Origin: Microbacterium terregens
GTDB taxonomy: Bacteria > Pseudomonadota > Alphaproteobacteria > Sphingomonadales > Sphingomonadaceae
DNA length: 64,000 nucleotides
Direction: 5' to 3'
Assembly (NCBI RefSeq): GCF_027922045.1
Contig: NZ_BSEX01000006.1
Span: forward strand, 602,120 to 666,119
Part shown: positions 22,697 to 33,200 of the stretch, piece after piece
Position numbering within the stretch: position 1 is the first letter of the stretch
How the letters are laid out: each line of letters starts with the position of its first letter
Made by a program: the position numbers and the translations under genes
Notes under the pieces: generated by a model
Told to the model about the DNA's origin: nothing
Seen by the model: only the letters and a program-made list of their open reading frames with translations
Database searches by the model: none

Positions 22697-25600
22697 ATGC
22701 TTCGTTCGTTCGATTGGAACCACCTCGACGCCCTGCAGTACCAGGACGAGGAGGAAACGGTTGCGGACCTGCTGCGCGCAGTGCCCCTGTCGCTGGAGGA
22801 GCGCAGCCAGATCGGCCAGGATGCGGTGGCGCTGGTGAAGGCCGCACGCGCCTCCACCCGCAAGCAGGGGGTGGTCGAGAGCTTCCTCCAGGAATTCTCG
22901 CTCGGCACCAAGGAAGGCCTGGCGCTGATGTGCCTGGCCGAGGCGCTGCTGCGCACGCCCGACGCCGAGACGCGCGACCGGCTGATCGCGGAAAAGATCG
23001 GCTCGGCCGACTGGGCGAGCCATCTGGGCGGCTCCGACAGCCTGTTCGTCAACGCCTCGACCTGGGGGCTGATGCTGACCGGCAAGCTGATCGACGTGGA
23101 CGAGGAAGTGCGCACCGACCTTTCCGGCTGGGCCAAGCGCCTGGCCGCGCGCGTGGGCGAGCCGGTGATCCGCCAGGCGGTGGGCGCCGCGGTCAAGATG
23201 ATGGGCGAGCAGTTCGTGCTCGGCCGCACCATCGAGGGCGCGCTCAGCCGTGCGAAGCGCGAGGGGTATCTCTGCTCGTTCGACATGCTGGGCGAAGGCG
23301 CGCGCACGGCCGAGGACGCCGCGCGCTACGAGCGCATCTATGCCGATGCGATCGAGGCGGTCGGCCGCGCGCGCGGCGCCGGGCTTTCCCCGGAGGACGG
23401 CCATGGCGTCTCGGTCAAGCTGTCGGCGCTCTGCCCGCGCTACGAGGCGGTGCAGGAGGCGCGCGTCTGGGAAGAACTCTACCCACGCATGGTGCGGCTG
23501 GCGAAGATCGCTGCCAGGCACGACCTCAACCTCGCCATCGACGCCGAGGAGTCGGAGCGACTGGTTCTCTCGCTCAAGCTGATCGAGCGGCTGGTGCGGG
23601 AGCCGGAGCTCGGCAGCTGGACGGGCCTTGGCGTCGTCGTGCAAGCCTATCAGAAGCGCGGCCGTGCGGTGATCGCGGGGCTGGAGGCGCTGGCGCAGTC
23701 GAGCGGCCGCCGCATCATGGTGCGGCTGGTGAAGGGCGCCTATTGGGACAGCGAGATCAAGCGCTCCCAGGTCGGCGGCCGCCCCGATTACCCCGTGTTC
23801 ACCACCAAGCCTGCCACCGACCTCTCCTACCTCGTCTGCGCCGAACAGCTGATCCGCGCGGCACCCAGCCTCTACCCGCAGTTCGCGACCCACAACGCGC
23901 ACACGCTGGCGGCGGTGCGGCGCATGGCGGATCGGGCCGGAGTCCGCATCGAACACCAGCGCCTGCACGGCATGGGCGAGGCCTTGTACCGCTCGGCCGG
24001 GGACCGCTTCACCCTGCGCGCCTATGCGCCGGTCGGTGGGCACGAGGAGCTGCTGCCCTATCTGGTCCGCCGCCTGCTGGAGAACGGCGCCAACACCAGC
24101 TTCGTCCACGCCCTGCTCGACGAGCGCGTGCCGGCCGAGACCGTGGTCGGCGATCCGATCGCGGCGGTGCAGGCGCAGCCCGGCCGCCATCCGCGCATCC
24201 CGGTGCCGGGCGATCTCTATGGCGCCACCCGCCGCAATCCGCTCGGTCGGGACTATAGCCGCGACAGCGAGCGAGCCACCGCACGCCTGGCCGCCGATCT
24301 CGGGGCTGCCGACACCATCTCCGCCGGCCCGATCGTCGGCGGGCGCCTGCTGGCTGGCAAGGGACCGCAGCCGATGACCAGCCCGGTCGATCGCAGCCGC
24401 CTGATCGGCGCGGTGAGCGAGGCGACCGCGGAGGACATCGACCTCGCCGCTCGTGTCGCCCGCGCCGCCCAGCCGGCCTGGGACCGCAAGGGCGGCGCCG
24501 GCCGCGCCGTCGTGCTGCGCGCGATGGGCGATGCGCTCGAGGCCGAGATGGACCGCTTCGTGGCGCTGCTGTCGCGCGAGGCGGGCAAGACACTGAACGA
24601 CGGTGTCGCGGAAGTGCGCGAGGCGGTCGATTTCTGCCGTTACTACGCGCATCTGGCCGAAAAGCAGTTCTCCGGACTCCAGCCGCTCACAGGGCCGGTG
24701 GGCGAGACGAACCACCTCGAACTGCGTGGCCGCGGCACCTTCGTGTGCATCAGCCCGTGGAACTTCCCGCTGGCGATCTTCACCGGCCAGATCGCCGCCG
24801 CGCTCGCTGCAGGCAACGCCGTGCTGGCAAAGCCCGCCGAGCAGACCCCGTTGATCGCGGCCGAGGCGATCCGGCTGTTCCACCGCGCCGGGCTCGACGC
24901 GGACCTGCTCGCGCTGCTGCCGGGCGACGGCGCCACGGTCGGCGCGGAGCTGGTCGGCCACCCGCTCGTCCACGGCGTCGCCTTCACCGGCGGCACCGAC
25001 ACCGCCTGGATCATCAACCGGCAGCTCGCCAACCGTCCCGGCGCGATCCTGCCGTTCATTGCCGAAACCGGCGGTCTCAACGCGATGTTCGTCGACACCA
25101 CGGCACTCAAGGAGCAGGTGGTCGACGACGTGGTCGTCTCCGCGCTCGGTTCGGCGGGGCAGCGCTGCTCGGCGCTGCGGCTGCTGTTCGTACCCGAAGA
25201 ATCGGCGGACGAGCTGATCGCGACGCTGGTCGGCGCCGTCGACACGCTGGTGGTGGGCGATCCTGCCGATGCGGCCACGGACGTCGGCCCGGTCATCGAC
25301 GCCGACGCGCAGGCGATGCTGGAGGAGCATGCCGCGCGGCTGGAGCGCGAAGCCAAGATCCTCAAGCGCGTGGATCCGGGCGTGTGGGGCACGCGCGGCA
25401 ACTTCTTCGGCCCGGTACTCGCCGAAGTGCCGCGCGCCGATTTCCTGGGCAGGGAAGTGTTCGGGCCGATCCTGCACATCTACCGCTATCGCGCCGACGA
25501 GCTGGAGAGCATCGGCCGGCAGCTTGCCGCCACCGGCTATGCGCTGACGCTCGGCATCCACAGTCGCATTGAGCGCTTCGCCGAGCAGGTGCGAGACCTG

Positions 25601-25798
25601 GTGCCCGCAGGCAACGTCTATGTGAACCGCTCGATCATCGGCGCGGTGGTGGGCGTGCAGCCGTTCGGCGGCGAAGGCCTGTCGGGCACCGGCCCCAAGG
25701 CGGGCGGCCCGCACGCGCTGCTGCGCTACGCCACGGAACGCGCGGTGTCGGTGAACATCACGGCCCAGGGCGGCGACCCCGCGTTGCTGAACCTGTAA
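22697..25798 (+). CDS. putA: bifunctional proline dehydrogenase / L-glutamate-5-semialdehyde dehydrogenase
   Basis: Oxidises proline to glutamate in two steps with substrate channelling. The 1033-residue protein has an FAD-dependent PRODH barrel (about 130-450; RIMVRLVKGAYWDSEIK and FATHNAHTLAAVR) and an ALDH-type domain (about 520-1000). The latter shows CISPWNFPLAIFTGQIAAAL, the general-base Glu in FIAETGGLNAMFVD, and catalytic C824 in GSAGQRCSALR. The start at 22697 follows GGAG. There is no N-terminal ribbon-helix-helix DNA-binding domain like that of E. coli PutA, consistent with regulation by the divergent Lrp protein. It ends in a shared terminator with the LacI gene. Confidence 0.96.
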   Translation: MLRSFDWNHLDALQYQDEEETVADLLRAVPLSLEERSQIGQDAVALVKAARASTRKQGVVESFLQEFSLGTKEGLALMCLAEALLRTPDAETRDRLIAEKIGSADWASHLGGSDSLFVNASTWGLMLTGKLIDVDEEVRTDLSGWAKRLAARVGEPVIRQAVGAAVKMMGEQFVLGRTIEGALSRAKREGYLCSFDMLGEGARTAEDAARYERIYADAIEAVGRARGAGLSPEDGHGVSVKLSALCPRYEAVQEARVWEELYPRMVRLAKIAARHDLNLAIDAEESERLVLSLKLIERLVREPELGSWTGLGVVVQAYQKRGRAVIAGLEALAQSSGRRIMVRLVKGAYWDSEIKRSQVGGRPDYPVFTTKPATDLSYLVCAEQLIRAAPSLYPQFATHNAHTLAAVRRMADRAGVRIEHQRLHGMGEALYRSAGDRFTLRAYAPVGGHEELLPYLVRRLLENGANTSFVHALLDERVPAETVVGDPIAAVQAQPGRHPRIPVPGDLYGATRRNPLGRDYSRDSERATARLAADLGAADTISAGPIVGGRLLAGKGPQPMTSPVDRSRLIGAVSEATAEDIDLAARVARAAQPAWDRKGGAGRAVVLRAMGDALEAEMDRFVALLSREAGKTLNDGVAEVREAVDFCRYYAHLAEKQFSGLQPLTGPVGETNHLELRGRGTFVCISPWNFPLAIFTGQIAAALAAGNAVLAKPAEQTPLIAAEAIRLFHRAGLDADLLALLPGDGATVGAELVGHPLVHGVAFTGGTDTAWIINRQLANRPGAILPFIAETGGLNAMFVDTTALKEQVVDDVVVSALGSAGQRCSALRLLFVPEESADELIATLVGAVDTLVVGDPADAATDVGPVIDADAQAMLEEHAARLEREAKILKRVDPGVWGTRGNFFGPVLAEVPRADFLGREVFGPILHIYRYRADELESIGRQLAATGYALTLGIHSRIERFAEQVRDLVPAGNVYVNRSIIGAVVGVQPFGGEGLSGTGPKAGGPHALLRYATERAVSVNITAQGGDPALLNL

Positions 25799-25811
25799 GC
25801 GCGCTTGAGGC

Positions 25812-25832
25812 GGGAGCGGCCGCGTCGCTCCC
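25812..25832. terminator. hairpin between convergent putA and lacI-type gene
   Basis: GGGAGCG pairs perfectly with CGCTCCC across a 7-nt loop, between two convergent stop codons. It could serve as a bidirectional terminator. The U-tract is weak on either strand. Confidence 0.55.
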
Positions 25833-25838
25833 CCTTCG

Positions 25839-26888
25839 TTACCTGCGCGGCGCTGCCGTCGACTCCCGTACCGTCAGCCTCGCCGGCACCACCACCGGCG
25901 CGCCCTCGCGCTCGCCGCCACCCTGCGCCGCGATCAGCAACTCGACGGCACGGGCAGTCACTTCCGCGATCGGCTGCACCACGGCGGTAAGCGGCGGGTG
26001 GGTGAAGCGCATGATCGGCGTGTCGTCGAAGCTCACCAGCGACACGTCGCCCGGCACCTCCAGCCCGCGCGCGCGAATGGCGTCAAGCGTGGCGATCGCC
26101 ATCTGCTCGCTGCTGGCGATGATCGCCGTCGGGGGATCGGCGCTGGCCAGAAGTCGTTCCGCCGCCGCCCGGCCGGAGTCATAGCCGAAGTCTCCCACCG
26201 CCAGCAGGTCTGCCGCCAGCCTTTTCGCCGCCATGGCAGAGCGCCAGCCCTGGGTGCGCCAGCCGCTCAGCTCATAGTCGCTCGGTCCGGCGATGAAGCC
26301 GACGCGGCGGTGGCCCAGTTCCAGGAGATGCTCGGTCGCCAGCACAGCGGCATGCTGGTCATCCATGGTGAGCCGGAAGCCCGCGCCCTCGACCAGCGAG
26401 CCGATGCGCGCAAAGCAGATATGCTGCTCGGCAAGCAAGCCGGTGATCAGCGGGTTGTGCGAGTGCGGCGGCGTCAGGATCACCCCATCGGGCTGAAGCG
26501 CGGCGAGCGCTGCGGACAGCTCGCGCTCGATATGGTCGCTGTGCGTGTCGACCAGTTCGACGATCATGCGGTAACCGTGCTCGGCACAGGTGAGCATGCC
26601 GCCCAGCAGCATCTGGTCGACCCAGTCGGTGCCCTGCCGGTTGCGCCAATCCTCGATGGTCCGCTGCCGGTCGTTCAGCGCGACGATCAGGTAGGAGCGC
26701 GATCCCCCCATGCGCTGCGCCGCGATCGAGGGAACATAGCCGAGCCGGTCGATCGATGCCTGCACCCGCTCGGCCATCTCCGCACGGACGTTGGGCTCCT
26801 TGTTGATGACGCGGCTCACCGTCTGCAGCGACACGCCCGCGTCGGCTGCGACGTGCTTGATCGTCACGCGCTGACGGCGGCGCGCCAT
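25839..26888 (-). CDS. LacI-family transcriptional regulator of the sugar-uptake locus
   Basis: 349-residue regulator. The N-terminal LacI helix-turn-helix (RVTIKHVAADAGVSLQTVSR, hinge with IAAQRMGG) precedes a periplasmic-binding-protein-like sensor domain (about 60-340; ILTPPHSHNP, MDDQHAAVLATEHLLELGHRRVGFIAG, SFDDTPIMRFTHPPLTAV). The ATG at 26888 lies 5 bp after the halogenase stop, so it is the last gene of the receptor-SapC-cupin-halogenase operon. Two GAACGTTC palindromes upstream of the receptor and the GH3 gene (33346-33438) are its likely operators. The inducer is not visible; an oligosaccharide acted on by the GH3 enzyme is plausible. Confidence 0.92.
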   Translation of the reverse strand: MARRRQRVTIKHVAADAGVSLQTVSRVINKEPNVRAEMAERVQASIDRLGYVPSIAAQRMGGSRSYLIVALNDRQRTIEDWRNRQGTDWVDQMLLGGMLTCAEHGYRMIVELVDTHSDHIERELSAALAALQPDGVILTPPHSHNPLITGLLAEQHICFARIGSLVEGAGFRLTMDDQHAAVLATEHLLELGHRRVGFIAGPSDYELSGWRTQGWRSAMAAKRLAADLLAVGDFGYDSGRAAAERLLASADPPTAIIASSEQMAIATLDAIRARGLEVPGDVSLVSFDDTPIMRFTHPPLTAVVQPIAEVTARAVELLIAAQGGGEREGAPVVVPARLTVRESTAAPRR

Positions 26889-26893
26889 CCGCC

Positions 26894-28396
26894 TCAAGCC
26901 GCCTGTTCGCGGGCGGCCCCGCAATAGCTCGCCACATAGTCGGCGTGCCGCGGCATCGCAGCGACCGTCCGTGCGACATTCTCCCGCAGGGTCGTGAGCA
27001 GCCGCGCAAGCTCCTCGTCGCGCAGTTTCTCGGCGATCGGGTGCCAGGCGCGGGGTTCGATCCCCTGCCCCATCATCACCTGCACCCAGCTGTTCTCGGC
27101 GAACAGCTCCTCATTCTTGCGGAACACGCGGCCGGTTTCGCGAAACAGCTCGATTTTTTGGGTGAGGCTGTCCGGGATCTCCATGTCCGCGCAATGCCGC
27201 CAGAAGGCGCTGTCCCGCCGCTCGGTGGCCTTGTAGTGCAGGATCAGGAAGTCGCGGACCTGGGTCATGTCCTGCAGCTGCTGTTCGTTGAACTCGGCGA
27301 CGTCGCGCGGGCTCACCTCGGACAGCGGCAGCATCCGGATCAGGCGGAGCACCGCACGCTGGATCAGGTGAATGCTGGTCGACTCCAGCGGCTCGGCGAA
27401 GCCCCCGGCCAAGCCGATCGCCACGCAGTTGCGCACCCACTGCCGCCGGCGCACGCCGGTCGTAAACCGCAGGTGATTGGGTTCGGTGCGCACCGCCCCC
27501 TCAAGATTGGCGAGCAGCCGGTCCAGCGCCGCCTCCCGGCCAAGGTAGCGACTGCAATAGACCAGCCCGTTGCCGGTGCGGTGCTGGAGCGGGATGCGCC
27601 ATTGCCAGCCGGCATCGTGCGCCATCGCGCGCGTGTAGGGGACGGGCGGACCCACATTGTCCGTCTGCATCGCGATGGCAGAATCGCACGGTAGCCAGTG
27701 GGTCCAGTCGTCATAGCCGGTATGCAGCGTCTGCTCGATCAGCAGCGCGCGAAAGCCCGTGCAGTCGAGGAAGAGGTCGCCCTCGACCCGGGTGCCGCTT
27801 TCCAGCACCAGCGCGGCGATGTCGCCGGACTCGCCGTCGAGTTCGACCTGCGCGATCTTGCCCTCGACCCGCCGAGCACCATCCCCCTCGGCCATCGTGC
27901 GCAGGAAGCGTGCGTACAGGGTGGCGTCGAGCTGATAGGCGTAGTTCGCCCGATCGCCCGGCAGGTGGCCGAACTTGCCCTCCAGCGCAGCGATCAGCTC
28001 GACGCAATAGGCGTCATAGGGCGCGTCGTGCCCGCGGGTGCGGCCGTACAACCAGAAATGCTGGAACCCTGCCGACCAGTGATCCTTCCCCGTGAAGCCG
28101 AAGGAATGGAAGTAGCGGTGCCCCGGCAGCTTCCAGTTCTCGAACTGGATGCCGAGCTTGAAGGTCGCCTGGGTGGCGGCCATGAACGCGGCCTCGTCGA
28201 TGCCGAGCAGCCGGTTGAAGTTGATGAGCGGCGGGATGGTCGATTCGCCCACGCCGACCGTGCCGATCGCGTCCGATTCGACCAGCGTTACCTCAACGGC
28301 GCGGCCCATGGTGCGCGCGATCGCCGCGGCTGCCATCCATCCCGCCGTGCCGCCGCCCGCGACCACGATGCGCCGCATGCGCTTGCCGCCGATCAT
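26894..28396 (-). CDS. flavin-dependent (tryptophan-type) halogenase
   Basis: 500-residue FADH2-dependent halogenase family member. The FAD dinucleotide fold is GGGTAGW (14-20). The catalytic lysine is K80 (ATFKLGIQF), equivalent by position to K79 of PrnA/RebH. The halogenase signature W-x-W-x-I-P is present as WQWRIP (264-269), and the catalytic-Glu segment PLESTSI is intact. All hallmark residues suggest an active enzyme. It starts at 28396, overlapping the cupin stop as ATGA; a weaker alternative ATG lies at 28378. No NRPS, PKS or tryptophan-derived pathway lies nearby. The context is a TonB receptor, SapC, cupin and LacI operon, as reported for several sphingomonad/Xanthomonas halogenases. 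The natural substrate is unknown, and no flavin reductase is seen. Confidence 0.9.
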   Translation of the reverse strand: MIGGKRMRRIVVAGGGTAGWMAAAAIARTMGRAVEVTLVESDAIGTVGVGESTIPPLINFNRLLGIDEAAFMAATQATFKLGIQFENWKLPGHRYFHSFGFTGKDHWSAGFQHFWLYGRTRGHDAPYDAYCVELIAALEGKFGHLPGDRANYAYQLDATLYARFLRTMAEGDGARRVEGKIAQVELDGESGDIAALVLESGTRVEGDLFLDCTGFRALLIEQTLHTGYDDWTHWLPCDSAIAMQTDNVGPPVPYTRAMAHDAGWQWRIPLQHRTGNGLVYCSRYLGREAALDRLLANLEGAVRTEPNHLRFTTGVRRRQWVRNCVAIGLAGGFAEPLESTSIHLIQRAVLRLIRMLPLSEVSPRDVAEFNEQQLQDMTQVRDFLILHYKATERRDSAFWRHCADMEIPDSLTQKIELFRETGRVFRKNEELFAENSWVQVMMGQGIEPRAWHPIAEKLRDEELARLLTTLRENVARTVAAMPRHADYVASYCGAAREQAA

Positions 28397-29424
28397 CGGC
28401 TGAGCGCCCGCAGGAGGAAGGACCGGATGCGCCCGGCGCTTTCGGGCGTCAGCGGATCGAGCACGCTGCGTGCGTCCGGCGGGATGTGCGCGACCACCTC
28501 CTCGTCGTTCTGGAAGACGTAATAGTCGAACATGTCGTGCCAGTGGCGCTTCTCGTCGTCGGGCAGGTCGCGGATGGTGAGCATGGCGTGATTGAGGGCG
28601 TCCTGCGGCTGGCCAAGCCAGCGCGGCGTGTCGCGCCACCAATAGTTCACCAGGATGTTGAACGGAGCCAGCCCCTCGACATGATGCCACCACATCGACG
28701 GGATGTAGATGGCGTCGCCCGGCTCCAGCTCGGCGACTTGCGCATGCGCCAGCGCCTCGCGAAAACGGGGATGGCGGGCGAAATCGGGGACGTTGAAGTC
28801 CACCATGCTGACCGCGCGCCCGGCCGGCGTGTTGTCCACCGGCCCCAGGTAGAGGTTGCGAAACTGCTCGCGCGGGAACAGCGTGAAGCGTCGTCGTCCC
28901 GCCGCCACACAGGCAAGATTGTCCGGATGGTCGTTGTGCGCGGCGATGCGCGTGCGCGTACCGATCCAGATGCTCGCCAGGGCCTGGCGCTCGCCGAGAT
29001 CGACGTGGTTCTCGGCATGCAGGCCGTCGAAGAAGCCGTGGACGTCGATCGATCCGAGGTAGATCGGGGGGGCGGCCGAATCCTGCTCCGCGCGGTCGAT
29101 CTGGGCGAAGATCTCCGGTAGCTTGGCACGCGCGATACGGAAGTTCATCCCCATCGCATCATCGTAGAACAGCCGACCGTCCGATCCCGGCTGGCCGATC
29201 GAGACGGTGAAAGGCAGGTCGCGCCGCCGCTCCAGCAGATAGGCACGCGCGTCGCGCGCCGATCGACGGCCGGCGGCGACCAGCGGCCAATCGGCCACCA
29301 GTCCCCGGACCACGAACGGCCGGGTCGCGGTGTGCAGCAGCGTGTCGAGCGCGGCCGCATCGGCCACCGCCTCCTCGGGCACCGGAGGCAGATCCGCGAA
29401 AATGCCGCCTCCGCCCTCAGCCAT
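28393..29424 (-). CDS. cupin-like (JmjC/FIH-type) domain protein
   Basis: 343-residue cupin_8-type protein. The segment TRIAAHNDHPDNLACVAAGRRRFTLF has the H-x-D pair (H163, D165) of Fe(II)/2-oxoglutarate hydroxylases, and IPSMWWHHVE supplies the distal histidine (H247 or H248). The fold and metal triad are those of the FIH/JmjC protein hydroxylase family, so a hydroxylase on a protein or small molecule is possible. It overlaps sapC by 8 bp upstream and the halogenase by ATGA downstream, so the two oxidative enzymes are translationally coupled. The family is recurrent in TonB-receptor loci, but no reaction is established for this subgroup. Confidence 0.82.
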   Translation of the reverse strand: MAEGGGGIFADLPPVPEEAVADAAALDTLLHTATRPFVVRGLVADWPLVAAGRRSARDARAYLLERRRDLPFTVSIGQPGSDGRLFYDDAMGMNFRIARAKLPEIFAQIDRAEQDSAAPPIYLGSIDVHGFFDGLHAENHVDLGERQALASIWIGTRTRIAAHNDHPDNLACVAAGRRRFTLFPREQFRNLYLGPVDNTPAGRAVSMVDFNVPDFARHPRFREALAHAQVAELEPGDAIYIPSMWWHHVEGLAPFNILVNYWWRDTPRWLGQPQDALNHAMLTIRDLPDDEKRHWHDMFDYYVFQNDEEVVAHIPPDARSVLDPLTPESAGRIRSFLLRALSR

Positions 29425-30133
29425 GGCGCAGGCGCTGGCTCTTGCGCGCTACCAGCGGGCCGATGTTGGCAAGGGACGCGAGCGCCATGTAGAGCGGCAT
29501 CAGGTGCCCGGCGCCATGCAGTTCGGCGATTTCGGCTGGATCAAGCGCCCGCAACCTGGCCTCGTCGATGACGTGAAAGCCGACCAGGCGATGGGTGGTC
29601 CCGTCGGGAAGCGGCACCTCCAGCGACAGCGGTTCGAGCAGATCGTACCGACGCAATGCCGCAAAGAAGCCGGCAGAAGCGGCATAGCCTGCATCCAGCA
29701 CGCGCAGCTTCTCGATCACGGCCTCCAGATAAGGAGTGGGGCTCCCATCCTCCTCGAAGATGCGGACACCGTCGGAACCAAGGCGGGGGCTGTCGAGGTC
29801 GATGTGTACCTGCCGCTCGGGCGCATCGATGCCGGCCGGTCGTCCGATCAGGAACGGCTGGATCGCGGTCGAAAGCGGCAGGTAGCGGGCCGCCCAGCGC
29901 CTATCGTCGAGGAACAGGTTCTCGCCATCCTCGAAACCGAACATCGCGAATGCGGCAAAGCTGTCCTGCTCCAGGTTGCGGCGGAACAGGATGGGATATT
30001 CGTTCTGCACCTGCCGGAACTCGTCCGGCACGACCATGGCGCACATCACGGCGTCCCCGGCGTCCTCCGCGCGGTCTTTGCGGACCTTGAGGTTGCGGTG
30101 GGCGTCGGCAGTCAGAATGGCATGGTTGGGCAT
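29417..30133 (-). CDS. SapC-family protein
   Basis: 238-residue SapC-like protein with the family features DEFRQVQNEYPILFRR, FEDGENLFLD and LYMALASLANIGPLV. The name comes from a Campylobacter S-layer-associated gene, but the molecular role is not established. No signal peptide or membrane segment is visible. In proteobacterial sugar-uptake loci it repeatedly sits between a TonB-dependent receptor and a cupin/halogenase pair, as here. It begins 129 bp after the receptor stop and overlaps the cupin gene by 8 bp. The family call is secure; the function is not. Confidence 0.85.
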   Translation of the reverse strand: MPNHAILTADAHRNLKVRKDRAEDAGDAVMCAMVVPDEFRQVQNEYPILFRRNLEQDSFAAFAMFGFEDGENLFLDDRRWAARYLPLSTAIQPFLIGRPAGIDAPERQVHIDLDSPRLGSDGVRIFEEDGSPTPYLEAVIEKLRVLDAGYAASAGFFAALRRYDLLEPLSLEVPLPDGTTHRLVGFHVIDEARLRALDPAEIAELHGAGHLMPLYMALASLANIGPLVARKSQRLRHG

Positions 30134-30196
30134 GTCGACGTTTCAATCCTGGCACGGCGGCGCGGATGCACCGCCGGCGAAGGTGCCGCCGAAGCG

Positions 30197-30218
30197 CGAA
30201 AGAAGCCACACTCTTTCG
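30197..30218. other. intercistronic hairpin between receptor and sapC
   Basis: CGAAAGA and TCTTTCG form a 7-bp stem with an 8-nt loop in the 129-bp gap after the receptor stop. It may attenuate or stabilise, giving more receptor than downstream message. This is inference from structure only. Confidence 0.35.
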
Positions 30219-30262
30219 AGCGGACCCCTTTCGCAGCTTCGTGTCGGCGGGGGGCGTCCGGA

Positions 30263-33200
30263 TCAGAAGGTGAAGCGGATACCACCCGAGTAGCGAGCAT
30301 AGCCCGGCTGTGCGAACGTCACGAAATTGTCGGAGCGCCGATGTCCGCGCCGGCTCTCTCCGGTGAGGTTGATGGCCTCCACAAAGGCGGTGAGGCCGGG
30401 CACGAACTCCCAACTCGCGCTGGCGTCCACCTGGCCATAGGCCTCGACATAGGTGGGATCGAACGAGCCGCCGTTGTAGAACTCGTCGCGCCAGTTGTAG
30501 GCCACACGCGCCTGGATGCCGCCCTTGTCGTAGTAGAGCACCGCATTGGCGCTGTCGCTCAGGCCCGTCAGCGCGAACTGCCCCACGTTCGGATCGAGCG
30601 TGTTGTCGAACTTCGCGTCGCCATCCACGATCGTGTAGTTCAGGATGACGCCGAGCCCGGTTTCCCACAGACGGTGCTGAATTGCGAACTCCCAGCCGTG
30701 GATGTTCGCCGTCTGATCGCTGTTGAAGGGCTGCGCGATCTGGAAGTTGAACAGAGGATCCTCGGCCGTCGCGAAGATGTCGCCGGTCAAGTAGGTGACG
30801 CCGCCCACATCCGTGGAGCCGGTGACGGTCGACGAGTCCGGGAAGTTGCGCAGGATATAATCGCGGATCCGGACCGCATCGGTGGTGCCCAGCGCATTGG
30901 CCGCCGCCTGATAGCGCGGACCGGCCGCCGGATTGCGAAGCCCGAACGCAGGCGTGTCCACCTGTGTCGTGCTGATGAAGTTTGACACGTCCTTGTTGAA
31001 ATAGCCGACAGAGACGTAGCTTTCGCGATTGTAGTACCACTCGGCCGAGAAATCGAGGTTCTTGGACTTGTACGGCAGCAGGCCTGCGTTGCCCTGGCTG
31101 CCGGTGCCGCCGCCGATACGCGGGTTGGAGTCGATCGTACGACCACCCTGCAGGCTGCCGTAATCGGCGCGGGCGATCGTGTGGCTGTACGAGGCGCGCA
31201 GCTTCACATTCTCGATCGGCTCGATGTCGAAGTCGACGGCCGGCAGCCAGTTTTGATAGCTCCCCTTCAGCCGGGTGAAGGTGCTTTCACCTGAATAGAT
31301 CACGCTGAATTCGTTCGCCGACACCCAGCGCGTGCCGACGGGTACCGGCACCAGTGCCGACGAGTCGATGTTGGTGTGATCCCAGCGAATGCCGGCGATC
31401 AGGTGCGCCGGGCGCGCGAACAGGTCGAACTTGGTGTTGAACTGGATGAACGGCGAGATGGTCTTCTCGCTGAGCCGCCGATCGACCGTATAGTCGGACA
31501 GGCAGGTACCTGGCTGCGCGGTGCCGGTCTGCGGATCGCTGCAGATGCCGTAGTTGTTCTCCAGCAGGTCCGCCATGCGCTCGAAGTTGAACATGTAGAG
31601 CGCCGGGATGATGCCCGACGCATTCGCGCCAGACAGCCCGTCGAACTTGTCCGGGATGCTCACCTGCTCGAAAAGGTCGTCCGGGATGTCGGAAGCCGGG
31701 CCGATCCCGCCCCAGGTGTCGTTCTGGATGAAGCCATAAGCCGAACGGACCTTGTTATCGACGAACGAGAAGCCGGCATCGATGCTGTCGAGGAAGCTGC
31801 CCTCGTGATCGTAGTGCCCCTTCAGCTGGACCTGGTTGATCTCGTCCTTGAAATAGGCGTTGCGGAACGAGTTGCCGGTCGGCGTGATCAGTGACCGGTC
31901 GAGCGGGTCGACGCCCGGATACATGGTATAGGAGAGCACGGGCATGTCGTGCTCGAAGTCGATCGTCTGCCTCTGCAAGCCGAAGATCGCGTTGCCGATC
32001 GACGTGCTGCTGCCGTACTTGTTGGTCGGCTTCGACTCCGCGGTCGAGTGGTGCGCGTCGAGCGAGACCGTGACGCCGCCCGGAGCTTCCCAGGTGAGGT
32101 TGCCGCCCAGCGACTTGTTCTCGGACTTGTTGGCGCTCAGCGCGCCGCTGTACGACAGATCCTTGCCCGGTCCGAACCGCTCCGAATAGAAAAGCGGGCC
32201 GGCGTTGGGACCATCCGTCCACGCGCTGGACGTGTCGGCGAAGTTGAACCAGATGCCGACGCTGCTGTCGCGCACCTCGACCTCGTTGCTCGAATAGGTG
32301 AAGTCGACGGTCGCCGTCAGCGTGTCGGTCGGCTTCGCCTGCAGCACCAGCTGTCCATTGATGCGCTCGCGATCGATGTCGATGAGGTCATAGGCCGCGC
32401 TCTGCGGGATTTCATAAACGTCGTTCGGGCCGGGACGGTTGGTGATATTGGCGGCGCCGGGAGTGCCGGGCAGCGGCAGCGAACCCCAGCCTTCGTCCGA
32501 ACCCAAGAAGCCGTCCCGGAAGCCGACGCTTGCGGAGTTGGCGCTTGCCTTGCGCCGCTGGTACGCGCCGCTCAGCAGCACGCCGATGCGATCGTCGGCG
32601 AAGGTGGTCGAGATGATGCCCGACACTTCCGGCGTGATCGGGTTGCCCTCGTTGCGGGAACTGTCGAGCACGCCCTTCACCGCCAGCGAGCCGCGCATGC
32701 CCGGCTTGTCGAGCGGGCGCGGCGTCCGGATGTTGATGGTCGAGCCAATGCCGCCCGAGGGAACCGCGGCGCGTCCGGTCTTGTAGACCTCCACCGCCGC
32801 GATGCCCTCGGACGCTAGGTTCGCGAAGTCGAACGAGCGCGACGCCGGCGCGCTGGCGCCGTCACCGAGCGTCGAGGTCGGCATCTGCCGGCCGTTCAGC
32901 GTCACCAGGTTGTATTCGGGACCGAAGCCGCGAACGGTGACGAACTGCCCCTCGCCGTTGGAGCGGTCGATCGACACGCCGGTGATGCGCTGGAGCGACT
33001 CGGCGAGGTTGGTGTCAGGAAACTTGCCGATGTCCTCGGCCGAGATGGCATCGACGACGCCCTGGGCATCGCGCTTGATGTCGACCGCTTCGCGCAGCGA
33101 CGCACGGATGCCGGTGACGACGATGTCGTCGCCGGCCTCACCCGGCTCGGCACGCGACGTATCCGCGATCTCGGATGGCCCCGGGTTGCCGAGAGTAGCT

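Noticed and set aside
22076..25714. Very long open frame antisense to putA on the minus strand
   Set aside because: It mirrors the GC-rich third-codon pattern of putA, shows no domain, and only its last part coincides with the real Lrp gene, which has its own start and ribosome-binding site.
26894..28396. Interpretation as part of a halogenated natural-product cluster
   Set aside because: No NRPS, PKS, tailoring, resistance or export genes nearby; the operon partners belong to a sugar-uptake locus.
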